A DNA stretch of 64,000 bases from Nematostella vectensis (lineage: Eukaryota; Cnidaria; Anthozoa; Actiniaria; Edwardsiidae), in the NCBI RefSeq assembly GCF_932526225.1, contig NC_064040.1, positions 1,679,501 to 1,743,500 on the forward strand. Reading direction: 5' to 3'. The notes below the pieces were generated by a model, which made no database searches, was not told the DNA's origin, and saw nothing but the letters and a program-made list of their open reading frames with translations. Shown here one piece after another: positions 42,590 through 54,418 of the stretch (position 1 is the first letter of the stretch; each line of letters begins with the position of its first letter). The translations under genes were made by a program, and so were the position numbers.

Positions 42590-43540
42590 AGCAATAGGAG
42601 CTAAGGAGAGGACTCACATACACATAGATAGGGTGACCGTCGGCAATATCAATTTTAGCTAAGGAGAGGACTCACATACAAATAGATAGGGTGATCGTCG
42701 GCAATATCAATTTTAGCCCTAAGGAGAGGACTCCCATACAAATAGATGGGGTGATCGTCGGCAATATCAATTTTAGCTAAGGAGAGGACTCCCATACAAA
42801 TAGATGGGGTGATCGTCTGCAATATCAATTTTAGCTAAGGAGAGGACTCCCATACAAATAGATGGGGTGATCGTCAGCAACATCATTTCTAAGGAGAGGA
42901 CTCCCATACAAATAGATGGGGTGATCGTCGTCAATATCAATTTAAGCCCTAAGGAGAGGACTCCCATACAAATAGATGGGGTGATCGTCAGCAACATCAT
43001 TTCTAAGGAGAGGACTCCCATACAAATAGATGGGGTGATCGTCGTCAATATCAATTTAAGCCCTAAGGAGAGGACTCCCATACAAATAGATGGGGTGATC
43101 GTCAGCAACATCATTTCTAAGGAGGACTCCCATACAAATAGATGGGGTGATCGTCGGCAATATCAATTTAAGCCCTAAGGAGAGGACTCCCATACAAATA
43201 GATGGGGTGATCGTCGTCAATATCAATTTTAGCTAAGGAGAGGACTCCCATACAAATAGATGGGGTGATCGTCGTCAATATCAATTTAAGCCCTAAGGAG
43301 AGGACTCCCATACAAATAGATAGGGTGATCGTCAGCAATATCAATTTTAGCTAAAGAGAGGACTCCCATACAAACAGATGGGGTGATCGTCAGCAACATC
43401 ATTTCTAAGGAGAGGACTCCCATACAAATAGATGGGGTGATCGTCGGCAATATCAATTTTAGCTAAGGAGAGGACTCCCATACAAATAGATGGGGTGATC
43501 GTCAGCAACATCATTTCTAAGGAGAGGACTTTGGTTGTGG
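42590..43540. repeat. Minisatellite of two interleaved unit types, about 54-60 bp
   Basis: All units share AAGGAGAGGACTCCCATACA and AATAGATGGGGTGATCGTC. They then end either GGCAATATCAATTTTAGCT / GTCAATATCAATTTAAGCCC or AGCAACATCATTTCT. The two endings alternate in the middle of the array, suggesting that dimers were copied as blocks. Confidence 0.95.
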
Positions 43541-44023
43541 CCAGCATCAATTCTAGCACATTGGGTGAGGTCGAAGCAATTTCTGACCACTAGAGACACC
43601 ACTATCAACAAACCCATTTACAGTTCTCATAAGTTTGTTGTGGTCCATAAGATTCCGCCATCAAGTACATCTCTTTTCTGATAATTTTCTAGAGTGGTTC
43701 GGTTGTTAGACCTCTAAGGGATAGCAGAATTGAGGGGTAGGGGCTAAGAGAATTTTGTACCCTAAAAGATAGGACAATCACAGTCTACACCAAGTCAATT
43801 CAACTTCTTTAATTTTATCCTGTGAATAGTTCTACTCCTTACACTAAAACAGAGGGCCACTTAGAGATAGATTTAGGGTTATACATGGTGGCTTATGATA
43901 AATATCGCATGTAAAAAAACTAAAGCAAATCATGTGGTATTCATAAACAAGTCTCTTCTAGTTGCAAGTTCAGCATTTTGTTACAGTAAGGGGTGATGCA
44001 CCATGATTGTCTGCTACTTTTGA
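43541..44023. other. BANF1 3' flank, no gene seen
   Basis: AT-rich unique sequence downstream of the BANF1 stop codon on the minus strand, expected to include its 3' untranslated region. Confidence 0.4.
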
Positions 44024-44299
44024 TTACAAGAAAGCATCACACCAATCCTTCAGGCAGTTATAACAATCACTTGCTTGCTTCTTGTTAGCTCCAATAGTGT
44101 CTTTAACCCAATCTTCAAACATCTCCTCGTCTTTCTTTAACAGTAAGAATTGGCCAAGAACGACGTATGCCTTGTCGAATCCTTTGTCGGTGAATTTGTT
44201 CCCTAAAACTGGGCCGATACCCGCCAAATCTGTCACTAGTTTCTCTCCCATGGGCTCGCTGACAAAGTTCTTGTGTTTCTGGGATGTAGTAGAACTCAT
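44024..44299 (-). CDS. BANF1: Barrier-to-autointegration factor
   Basis: A complete 91-residue protein in one exon, ATG at 44299. BAF is a small dimeric DNA-binding protein that bridges chromatin, LEM-domain proteins and lamin at the nuclear envelope and condenses foreign DNA. Diagnostic segments are [20 protein letters not shown], the helix-hairpin-helix [12 protein letters not shown], and [20 protein letters not shown]. The protein ends [10 protein letters not shown], as in vertebrates. The upstream ATG at 44332 is rejected because a splice acceptor (CAACAG at about 44303-44308) precedes the conserved start, implying a 5' untranslated exon. The gene is head-to-head with PRORSD1 about 1 kb away. 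Confidence 0.97.
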   Translation of the reverse strand: MSSTTSQKHKNFVSEPMGEKLVTDLAGIGPVLGNKFTDKGFDKAYVVLGQFLLLKKDEEMFEDWVKDTIGANKKQASDCYNCLKDWCDAFL

Positions 44300-45310
44300 A
44301 TTTCTGTTGATAAAAGAATGATAACACACCATTTTATTCTTTATTCAAATCTCGGCCTTATTCATTTTGATGACATCGTAAGATTGCCTTTTCAGCTTTG
44401 AACATAAATCGATCGCCTAATATTATGATAAAAATACGTAAAGTAATTATAAAAGGACGAAGGCAAGCAAATATTTACCTGATTTGGAAGAATTCAAGCC
44501 TTAAAATCCGGGAAATCTGCTCAGACTTCGAGAAAGACTTATTTCCTACTTTCGATGTTGTTCGCTCGAGCTTCAATGTTGAAATTGCTATTTTTGGTAA
44601 AGATAACCTTATAAGGAAGATGAAAAAGGCGGGAGGATTTCGATGAAATCATTGGTCCGCGTAGTACCACAATCTACATTTTCTTTACCTCATGTATACT
44701 TTAAATCTAAAAATCGTTTATCAAATAATACCTTTGTTTGCATATTTTACTAATACGGTATTATTTAAGCTTCCTCATTCCTGTTATTATTGAACCCTAA
44801 CTAAAAGCCGCCAAGGGGTATCTGGTTTACCTGTGCTAGCGCGGCCAGCCGGTGAGCACTGGAATCAACCTCGTCCCAAGGGTCTTTTGAGTAATTTTCA
44901 ATATGGCGTCTAGCTAGATTCTGAGTATCTGCATCCCGTTCTCTTCATATGACAACACTATAATCCTAATGTAGAACGAACGTTTTCGAAAGATTCCTCG
45001 AAAATCCCGTAAAAGTTATTTCCTTCTTGATAGATTTCCGTAAAGTTCTTTACAAAAATATTTGTCTATTTATCAGTAAAAAAAAGCTTATGATTCCTTG
45101 TTGACATACCGGCACCACAGACTGGCACTGCTGGAAGCGGAAGTTAAAAGTCTTCTCAACCATCAACCGCTAAAAAGGTGCGGGCTCACCCCGAAAACCC
45201 ACCCGGGGAAAATCTTCCCGATTTGTATGGCTTTTCTGGAATTATTTGCCTCAAGAAAGCTCAACCATACACCCGGATTATTGTACATTAAAGGACTACA
45301 TTCTCTCAAG
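44300..45310. other. Shared upstream region of BANF1 and PRORSD1
   Basis: The two genes diverge from this 1 kb stretch, which should hold both promoters and a 5' untranslated exon of BANF1. The 82-codon plus-strand frame at 44398-44646 has no family character and is treated as chance. Confidence 0.45.
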
Positions 45311-45823
45311 ATGACAGAAGGGCGTAAAGAACTTATGGAATTTCTTGAGAAACTAGAGATCAAATCACACACGGTGGAGCACCCGGCCGTATTTACCGTC
45401 GAAGCCATGATGCCTTACTTGAAAGATATCCCAAACGGAATAGTTAGTAAAAACCTCTTCCTTAAAGACAAAAAGAAGAAAGGTCTTTGGCTAGTGAGCT
45501 GCTCAGCAAATAGGGAAGTGAAACTAAATGATTTAGCCAAGAAAGTGGGTGCTAGTGGTGGGTTTCGATTCGCAGACGAAGCCATCATGGTCGAGAAACT
45601 TGGCGTTGGCCAGGGATGTGCAACTGGATTCTCACTTCTTAATGATAGAAACCAAGATGTGAAGTTTATATTAGATGCCGAGTTCACTGATTATAGTAAG
45701 CATGACTGGGTTTATTTTCATCCCATGGAAAACACTGCAACTACGGGAGTTAGTCCAGAAGATTTTATAAAATTTGCAAAGGCAACCGGACACGATCCCA
45801 TTGTAGTAAACTTCGATGAATAG
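45311..45823 (+). CDS. PRORSD1: PRORSD1, YbaK/ProX-type aminoacyl-tRNA deacylase
   Basis: A single-exon 170-residue protein, the length usual for PRORSD1. The family is the stand-alone prolyl-tRNA-synthetase-associated domain that hydrolyses mischarged tRNA in trans, related to bacterial ProXp-ala. Visible segments are KSHTVEHPAVFTVEAMMPYL, KNLFLKDKKKKGLWLVSCSA (the conserved Lys after KNLFL), GGFRFADEAIMVEKLGVGQG, FHPMENTATTGVSPEDFIKF and the end GHDPIVVNFDE. The frame is open upstream to 45098, but conservation starts at the ATG 45311, so that start is chosen. Confidence 0.95.
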   Translation: MTEGRKELMEFLEKLEIKSHTVEHPAVFTVEAMMPYLKDIPNGIVSKNLFLKDKKKKGLWLVSCSANREVKLNDLAKKVGASGGFRFADEAIMVEKLGVGQGCATGFSLLNDRNQDVKFILDAEFTDYSKHDWVYFHPMENTATTGVSPEDFIKFAKATGHDPIVVNFDE

Positions 45824-47814
45824 ATTACAGCAGTGCAAGCGTGTCTACGCACGTGGTGTGTGACGTCACCGGAAGTTGTATAAACCGGATATTGTTACAT
45901 AGATTACAGCAGTGCAGTGGCGCATCCTTAAGGGTTGTTAGAGGCAGGCGCCCCCACCCCCCGAGAGCAAACATTTTCTACAAATTTACTCCATACTCCT
46001 GCCAAATCCTGGCCCCTATTAATTCACATCAGAAGGTCACATGCTTTAGATTTTGTAATTAACAAATTGATCTCATTTTTGCATGTGTTTGTCCTCTAAT
46101 AGATGCACAGATGACATCACAGCGTGCCATGAACAAAAAAGTATGCAACGGTACACATTCAAGTTGCATGACTTTTGTTCATGACACATTGTGACCTCTT
46201 CTGTGCATATTCTAAAGGACAGATGCACAAAACAATGAGATCTATTTGTTTCATACAACAATTAAAATGTTCTCTTACTTTATAAGCATGCGATTTACAA
46301 GCGTCATTGTATAAATGGTAATAGCACAGTATTATAGTTTTTTTCTGCTGTATTATAGCTTGAAGGTGTAGTTCACATATCCAGTGAGATTATATTTGTA
46401 ATTTTACTCATAAACAACATATGAAGTAACACAGGGATGAGGTTTACTTGGGATTTTTTATTGTGGTGGCAATGACAACTCAAACCAAGATATTTTAAGC
46501 TGTGTAGTTATTGAACATTCATATATTCACATTAAAGAATTCACTCTTTTGTTATTTTTTTATCATTAAAAATAGCACTGTCTATTCACAAGAATACTTC
46601 AAAATAACAATCTACAAATGAAGCCTGACATGTTATTGACAATATAAGTTTGAAAATATCTTGGTTGCTTACTTGAATTAGCTGATAGAACTGGATGCTC
46701 TGTTAAACAGATGTAACTGACAAAGGAGGACTCGCTTTCGCAGCAAGGATGGCATACATGCCTGGATTACATTAGATCTCTAGCTGTATTATTCCAATTT
46801 ATTGTTGTGGATTTCACTTGTTTCTTTAAATAAGTGCTGGATCGGTTTAAAACTGAAGGTTTCTAACACCAATTCAACTGCCAGCAGCATCCTTAGACTT
46901 TTTTCAGAAAAAGACTTGCAGCCAAGAAAGAAGTAGACAACTCATTGTTAAAGGCCGAAAAAGGTCCACGTATGTTTGACTCACTATACGTTTGGCATCA
47001 TGGATGAAAAAAAGCTGTTCCCGGTATTGCCTCTACAATTTTCTTGCCTTTTCAGTAAAAAAAAGCACACACACACAAATTTATATCAAATAGACCCCTG
47101 GCTATTTTTAGCAGAATTTAAAAAAATGAAAATGAAACAAAACAACATATAAAACAAAACAACAGAGCCCCCCCCCCCCACGATTTTGGGTGTGTGAAAT
47201 ACAGCCTAGGATTTTGTCAATATTCTATGCGATTTTACTCCCCCCTCCCCCCGTCTTTAATTGCATTTTTGATATTTCATGTGGATATTTAGGTGAATAG
47301 GTTAATAAGCTTAAACCATAAAAAAAGAGAATCACCAAATCGCACTTTTTAAATTTATTTTATGCTTTTTACATGTTATAAAAACAACAGTTTTTTGTTT
47401 TTTTATTCCATTTCTGGTCTCGGTTATATCCCCATGGGCACTAGAGAGGATTTATCAAGGAATCTATTATACGTGCAACGTGTAACCCTATTTAGGGAGT
47501 GTTCATTAAATGCACCATCTTAAAACTGAGAGCCCCCTTCCATTGAAAACATTTTTTGGGCCCCCCCCTACCAGAACCCAAAAAAATTCAGCCCTCCCCC
47601 CCCCCCCCCCCCCCCCGCCTTGTCCGAGTTGATGATCCAGTCAAGTTCATCACTATTTCAGAGTCTGACATCATTCGAAGCCTCCCCTTATTACCCTCCC
47701 CCCCTTCCCCCTCGGTGTTTTTAATGAACACTTCCTAAATGCCGCGCCTTCATCAATTAAACTAAAATACATCCTCTCAGAAAAGTGGGAGGGGGGGGAA
47801 GGGGGAGAGCGTTC
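45824..47814. other. Intergenic region between PRORSD1 and the mARC gene
   Basis: Mostly AT-rich unique sequence. TAGATTACAGCAGTGCA is directly repeated at 45823 and 45900, just after the PRORSD1 stop. C-runs occur at 47168-47181 and 47597-47616. A foldback element at 46091-46220 is listed separately. No gene seen. Confidence 0.4.
46091..46220. mobile_element. Foldback element of about 130 bp, related to the 69-bp array
   Basis: GTCCTCTAATAGATGCACAG at the left is mirrored by CTGTGCATATTCTAAAGGAC at the right. The inner arms GTGCCATGAACAAAAAAGTA/TGCAAC and GTTGCATGACTTTTGTTCAT also pair. The left arm reads like the start of the 69-bp minisatellite at 33352: GTCCTCTAA, GATGCA, AGATGAC-TCACAGCGTG, AAGTATGC. 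Confidence 0.85.
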
Positions 47815-48661
47815 TCCCCAGTCCTCCCTGTCCGCCGCCCCTGCCATTCCCCACCAACTGCTGTCCGCCCCTGCCATTCCCCACCAAATACTGTCCGCCC
47901 CTGTCATTCCCCACCAACTGCTGTCCGCCCCTGTCATTCCCCACTAACTGCTGTCCACCCCTGCCATTCCCCACCAACTGCTGTCCGCCCCTGCCATTCC
48001 CCACTAACTGCTGTCCACCCCTGCCATTCCCCACCAACTGCTGTCCACCCCTGCCATTCCCCACCAACTGCTGTCCACCCCTGCCATTCCCCATCAAATA
48101 CTGTCCGCCCCTGTCATTCCCCACCAACTGCTGTCCACCCCTGCCATTCCCCACTAACTGCTGTCCACCCCTGCCATTCCCCACTAACTGCTGTCCACCC
48201 CTGCCATTCCCCACTAACTGCTGTCCACCCCTGCCATTCCCCACCAAATACTGTCCACCCCTGCCATTCCCCACTAACTGCTGTCCACCCCTGCCATTCC
48301 CCACCAACTGCTGTCCACCCCTGCCATTCCCCACCAACTGCTGTCCACCCCTGTCATTCCCCACCAACTGCTGTCCACCCCTGCCATTCCCCACTAACTG
48401 CTGTCCACCCCTGCCATTCCCCACCAAATACTGTCCACCCCTGCCATTCCCCACTAACTGCTGTCCACCCCTGCCATTCCCCACCAAATACTGTCCGCCC
48501 CTGTCATTCCCCACCAACTGCTGTCCACCCCTGCCATTCCCCACCAACTGCTGTCCACCCCTGCCATTCCCCACCAAATACTGTCCGCCCCTGTCATTCC
48601 CCACCAACTGCTGTCCACCCCTGCCATTCCCCACCAAATACTGTCCGCCCCTGTCATTCCC
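47815..48661. repeat. 30-bp minisatellite, about 28 units
   Basis: The unit CCACCAACTGCTGTCCACCC plus CTGCCATTCC has an exact 30-bp period, so long frames are open on both strands (295-343 codons). Variants CAACTGC/CAAATAC/TAACTGC and CACCCC/CGCCCC are scattered. The minus strand is G-rich (GGGGAATGG). It ends about 300 bp before the mARC start codon and may influence that promoter. Confidence 0.96.
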
Positions 48662-48965
48662 CAAGAGAGCGAAGCAGCATTTTTGCTGAACGTCACGTCA
48701 CTGGACAAGAGACGTCTGGAGGCTCTGGTAGCCATTGTAAAAAGAAACCAAATCAAGCCAGAATAACTGGAAAAAATCAAACAGTAAACCTTGTCTATGA
48801 AAACACAGTCATGTAAAAAAAAATACCTCGTATACTTGAAAAATAAAAATAAGCAAAACAGGAACAGGAAACTCCACGTCAGATATCAGAATCAGATTTC
48901 TTCTCCAAGGTCAAACGCCATGTTTACCACCAGTCTCGGGCATTATTGTTCCAATATCGGACGGG

Positions 48966-51900
48966 ATGTCTCCTGAAACAAAACTTCTTCTCGTGTGTGT
49001 ACCAGCTGCTTTTGCGACCGCAGTAGCTTTGTTTTACTGGCACAAGACCCGTAAGAGAGAGTTTCGTGCCGCGGGACATGTTTCGGGACTGTACATTTAC
49101 CCGATCAAGTCTTGCAAGGGAATCCCGCTGGATTCAGCGCAATGTCTTCTCGAGGGATTACGATACGACAGGTTTGTTCGTTCACAGTTGAAGTATGGTT
49201 TGTTTAAGGTCGATTTTATTTCAGCTTCTTTCGATCGGTAGAAGAGAGATGTATATTGGCTTCTTTTGAAATAGTATTTTAAGTTTTCAGCCTCGGAATA
49301 GCTGAGGTCGGTTGCTTTGTTATTGTATTGTTTCTCTAGACATTCATTCTAATTTGTTATAGGTCACTTTGGAAAATAGTTTATCTTTACAACAATTTTA
49401 ATACTGGCTTAAAACGTCTCACAAAACAAATTTTAAAAATACGCAATGGCTATAATGCCCGACAGTCGGAACAGGTCTTGGATGGTCTAAATGCCCGACA
49501 GTTTTCAACTTATTCAAATAACCCAGTAAATTGTCTTCCTAGTGAGTTCAAAGTATTCTATATTTGTTGAGAAAGGGCAAGCGAAAATACGAACTCGAAA
49601 ATTAAGAAGAAATTGACGCATGATGCGCGAAAAGTACTACACGCAAAAATATTCAAATTTTCAGTATTTACGGCCAATCGACCAGAGAAATGGATATCAG
49701 AGGACTAAGTACTTTTGGGTACCTTCTCTTCAAGACTCCCCAACCCACCCCCCTTAAAGCCGCATTGTCACCAGTTTACTTCCGGTCGATTAAGTAAAAA
49801 TCTCCGATTATTTTTAACGGAAAACGCGAATAATATTTCAAAATATTGAAAGCAGTGTGTCTCTTGGAAGTTTCTTTTAAGAATGTGATTGATAATTTAG
49901 AGCGGATGGCCTGTTAAATATCTCGGATTCTAATAGATTTTTTTTGTTTTTTTAACGGTTGAGGTTTCCGTCGGACCTCCGGAAGTAAACTGATGACAAT
50001 GCGGCTTTAAGCAAGTGTGCATTAATCTCAAGTGCGTTTTTATTTCAGACGTTGGGCTGTGATTGATAGTAAAGGTGAAACACTCACATGTTCTAAAGTG
50101 GCCACCATGGTTCTCATTTCACCATCCTTTGATAAGGAAATGGAGAATCTTATCCTAGATGCGCCTGGGATGGAGACACTCAAGATACCATTGTCTAGGA
50201 GAACTGACAAGATCAAGGATATACAGTAAGTGGCCATATATATAAGTGGACTAGAGTTTGCAAGTGTTTGTAAGTAGGTTGGAGTCGAAAGACTCCAAAA
50301 CTAAAGACTCACTTTTAATTTCACATAAAAGCTTGTTGTTTCAGAGTTACACGCACTTGGGCTAAGGGAGTTTCTGTAGGAGATGCAGCATCTGATTGGG
50401 TGTCCAGGTTCCTGGACATTCCAGGATGTGAGCTATGCTGTGTGGTTAAGCCACGTTACTTGGTTGAAGACCCAAAGTGGGGTGATCGAGCGCAGCCTGG
50501 AGACAAGGTAGGCAGTGCACGCACATACCCTGGAATTGCTGAGGGGGGCGGGGGGGGGGGGGGGGGGGGGGTGCGCAGTCACAGGTATCATGTGGAGAAA
50601 TGATAGTATTTGGCAATATTTCATTATAAGAAATAACCCACTTATAGGCAGCCAATAGGGAGTATCTGATCCCCTGCGTGCCAATAATGGCAAATAGATT
50701 TAAGGGGAGGTGCCACCTTTGGTGGGTTCCATAACCACTTGTTTAACACCATTAGGTTCATGATGGGACCTCTAGAGCACAAATGCACCACAGGGACACA
50801 TGTAAAGGAGCTCTACTCTTAAAAGATCACTGGACCATCTGGAAAACACGAAGGTGTTGCTGCACCAATGATACAAGTAAGGAAAGCTAATTATGTTTTG
50901 TGCAGGTGGATTTTGCAGATAACACTCCCTTGATGATTTGCTCACAAGCATCACTCAAAGAACTAAGCAAACATTACAAAGAGCCAGTCAACATGGGCAG
51001 ATTCAGGCCCAACATCATAGTAGACGGGGGGACACCCTACGATGAGGTAGGTCAGGGGTGGCAAAGGGGAAGTGATTATATTACATTTGAAAATTTGAAG
51101 AAGAAAAGAGAGGGATGTATCACAGCAGGTATGGGGATACAATAAAAGAGAGAAGGGGAGGGGTAGGGGTGATAGTATCATTGTGGGTAGGGGGGGGCAT
51201 AGAAGGATGTAGGGAAGGGGGAGGAGTGATAGTATCATGGTGGGTAGGGGGGTACCATAGAAGGATGTAGGGCAGGGCGAGGGGTGATAGCATCATGGTG
51301 GGTAGGGGGTACCATAGAAAGATGTAGGGGATGGGGAGGGGTGATAGTATCATGGTGGGTAGGGGGATACCATAGAAGGATGTAGGGCAGGGGGAGGGGT
51401 GATAGCATCATGGTGGGTAGGGAGTACCATAGAAGGATGTAGGGGAGGGGTACGGGTGATAGTATCATGGTGGGTATGGGGATACCATAGAAGGATGTAG
51501 GGGAGGGGGAGGGGTGATAGTATCATGGTGGGTAGGGGGATACCATAGAAAGATGTAGGGTATGGGGAGGGGTGATAGTATCATGGTGGGTAGGGGGGGG
51601 CATAGAAGGATGTAGGGGATGGGGAGGGGTGATAGTATCATGGTGGGTAGGGGGTACCATAGAAGGATGTAGGGCAGGGGGAGGGGTGATAGCATCATGG
51701 TGGGTAGGGGGTACCATAGAAGGATGTAGGGGAGGGGTACGGGTGATAGTATCATGGTGGGTAGGGGGATACCATAGAAGGATGTAGGGGATGGGGAGGG
51801 GTGATAGTATCATGGTGGGTAGGGGGGGCCATAGAAGGATGTAGGGAAGGGGGAGGGGTGATAGTATCATAATGGGTAGGGGGGACAATAGGAGGATGTA

Positions 51901-54122
51901 GGGGAGGGGGAGGGGTGATAGTATCATGGTGGGTAGGGGGGACAATAGGAGGATGTAGGGGAGGGGTAGGGGTGATAGTATCATGGTGGGTAGGGGGGAC
52001 AATAGGAGGATGTAGGGGAGGGGTAGGGGTGATAGTATCATGGTCGGTAGGGGGTACCATAGAAGGATGTAGGGGAGGGGGGGGTGATAGTATCATGGTG
52101 GGCCATAGAAGGATGTAGGGAAGAGTATTCAAGGAGGAAAGCGTAAAAGGGAATGAAAGGTGGCTGATGGCATTGCTAATGAACTTATAACCATGCCCCA
52201 AGCAAACTAGAGGTGGAATCCATGTTTTTGTAGGATTGTTAAAAGTGATGTCACAGTAATATCTTGCTTCACTATTGTCTTTTCAGGATAGCTGGAGGAC
52301 TGTTATGATTGGGAACACTGTTCGTTTACGGTGGATCAAAGCATGTTCAAGGTTGTTATAATCAAGTCCCCACTTTGTCAAACTATCTTCCATTTATAAA
52401 ACCCACACATCAAATTATGGCTGGTAAAAGACCATTAGTCTCAAATGTCTGTGTACCTGCTGGAGATAGGCATTAAGAACACACAAATGCATTGTGCAAT
52501 CCGCCGTTTTTTGTAAGTGAACCGTTAACAAAAGCCAGTGAGATGATAAAGAACTGACCATAGTGACTTTGTGAAAATGGACCCTTCATTCCTGAAGTTC
52601 TCAAACCACAGTAAACCTGAAACCATGATAAATGAATGCCGGCGATAGGGCGGGAGGGTACGCGTCTTACTTCTTGATAATTAATTTAAGCCAAGAGGCC
52701 TTTTGGCATCCTGGGATAAGTGGATACTTTTGCCACATCGCTTATCCATTTATTTATGGTAAATTTGCCAGGTGCTCTGCCATCAATGTGGATCCAGTAA
52801 GGGGGGTGAGGACACTAGAGCCACTGCATACACTGAGCAGGTAAAGCAAAACTAGCATGTGTTTGTGTGTATGTGTGGGTAATGGGGTGGTATGTGTGGT
52901 TGGGGGAAGAGTTGAAGGGAGAACACTTGTAATAGGCTGGAGCTCATAAGCTATTCACCAATAGAGGAGTATTCCCAATACTTATTAGCCCTTGCCTTCT
53001 GGTTTAATCCGCAATTGGGGGTCGAAGATGCCTCACAGTAGCGGATCTACGGGGGGGGGGGAGTTAGGGGGTTTTATTAGGGCCCCCGAATGGTCCCCCG
53101 AAATTTCGATGTGCTCGCATGCTCGCGAAATGTTTTCCGCCGTCTTCACATGCTGGCGCAATGTTTTCCGCCGTGCTCGCATGCTCGCGCAATGTTTTCC
53201 GCCGTGCTCGCATGCTCGCGCAATGTTTTCCGCCGTGCTCGCATGCTCGCGCAATGTTTTCCGCCGTGCTCGCATGCTCGCGCAATGTTTTCCGCCGTGC
53301 TCGCATGCTCGCGCAATGTTTTCCGCCGTGCTCGCATGCTCGCGCAATGTTTTCCGAATTTTGGGCCCACCCCTCCCCCCCTTGGCAAAAAGCTAGATCC
53401 GCCCCTGTCTCATATGTATACAAGGGGTCCTGAGCTTCGATAGTCCAACAACAACAACAACAAAACAACTGACTCATTTTTTTGGTGCTGACGCTTATTG
53501 ACGCACCACCGCAAAAAAATGTCACAGGTCAGACACGGTTTTGTTCCGCTCCGAAATGCCGCTTGGAAATAGGGCGCAAGTAGACGTTTGATATTTGTTG
53601 TTTTTTCCCTTTAATAATTAAGGTGAAAACAAGGGCCTGCGAGAAGTCCAAGTTTTGTCAGGGTTATTAAACACGCCCGTTTATATGACAGTTTCATGCT
53701 GCATTCCTTTCAACAACAACAAAACAACTGACTCATTTTTTTGGTGCTGACGCTTATTGACGCACCACCGCAAAAAAAATGTCACAGGTCAGACACGGTT
53801 TTGTTCCGCTCCGAAATGCCGCTTGGGAATAGGGCGCAAGTAGACGTTTGATATTTGTTGTTTTTTTCCCTTTAATAATTAAGGTGAAAACAAGGGCCTG
53901 CGAGAAGTCCAAGTTTTGTCAGGGTTATTAAACACGCCCGTTTATATGACAGTTTCATGCTGCATTCCTTTTTGTGAAAATCCTTGTTTCCTCTACAGGG
54001 TGAGAAAGATTCCATGGGCAGACCGAAGACACCAAGGTAAACCTTGGTTTGGCTGGAACGCTTGCCCGGATGTCATCGGTTTAATCAAGGTCGGGGATCT
54101 TGTGTGGGTTTTGTCCGAGTAA
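48966..54122 (+). CDS. MTARC1: Mitochondrial amidoxime-reducing component (mARC), seven exons
   Basis: A molybdenum-cofactor enzyme of the outer mitochondrial membrane that reduces N-hydroxylated substrates with cytochrome b5 and its reductase. The plus-strand exons are 48966-49171, 50049-50225, 50345-50507, 50906-51046, 52287-52351, 52772-52840 and 53999-54122. They have GT/AG junctions and phases that agree, giving 314 residues. An N-terminal anchor (LLLVCVPAAFATAVALFYW) is followed by the MOSC_N domain (GLYIYPIKSCKGIPLDSAQC). The MOSC domain includes FRPNIIVDGGTPYDE, the cofactor-Cys motif ACSRC across the exon 5/6 junction, and WNACPDVIGLIKVGDLVWVL. Intron 4 is a minisatellite seeded by exon 4, and intron 6 holds an inverted-repeat element and a 259-bp duplication. 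Paralogue number within the animal family is not decidable. Confidence 0.95.
51150..52110. repeat. Minisatellite of about 58-60 bp in mARC intron 4, derived from exon 4
   Basis: Units read GTGATAGTATCATGGTGGGT, AGGGGG, ACCATAGAAGGATGTAGGG. They align with the exon 4 end of the gene (ATCATAGTAGACGGGGGGAC, ACCCTACGATGAG, then donor GTAGGTCAGGGG). About 16 units. Long frames on both strands are repeat artefacts. Confidence 0.9.
53036..53408. mobile_element. Miniature element with GGATCTA ends and a 31-bp minisatellite core
   Basis: The left end CAGTAGCGGATCTACGGGGG is mirrored by GCTAGATCCGCCCCTG at the right. Inside (53107-53355) eight or nine units of GTGCTCGCATGCTCGCGCAA plus TGTTTTCCGCC are tandemly repeated at 31 bp. 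The same end sequence bounds 59714-59868, which has a different interior. It lies in mARC intron 6. Confidence 0.8.
53452..53970. repeat. 259-bp direct tandem duplication before mARC exon 7
   Basis: The sequence starting at CAACAAAACAACTGACTCAT is present twice at a 259-bp offset (53452-53710 and 53711-53970) with only a few single-base differences in A/T runs. The second copy runs into the polypyrimidine tract of exon 7. It looks recent. Confidence 0.9.
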
Positions 54123-54418
54123 ATGCCTGGGACGAGGAAACTGTGCGTGTAGTAGCAACGCCTTGCTTCAATGGAGGGCTAACGCGGAAACGTCAGCGAA
54201 ACTACTCTGTTTTTGCAAATGTAAAACAATTTTAACCTTTGTTGGTTTCCTTTCCTTGATTCCATTACGCCTACGCAGACCACATAGTTTTTTTCTCAGC
54301 TTGTCTGTAGTTTAAATAGTATAGCGCTGCAGGGGCTAGCCCAGGCGCGCGCGGTCATCCTGAATTTTAACTTATGCTAAATTATGCTAATGTAGCATAC
54401 ATAAACAAAAAAGTCCGC
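54123..54418. other. mARC 3' untranslated side
   Basis: Follows the mARC stop codon. It includes ATGCTAAATTATGCTAATG, but no clear polyadenylation signal was confirmed. No gene seen. Confidence 0.4.

Noticed and set aside
44398-44646. 82-codon plus-strand frame upstream of PRORSD1
   Set aside because: No recognisable domain; overlaps the expected promoter and 5' exon region of BANF1.
47777-48816. Gly-rich and Pro/His-rich repeat proteins
   Set aside because: The 30-bp array is open in several frames at once, so openness is not evidence of coding.
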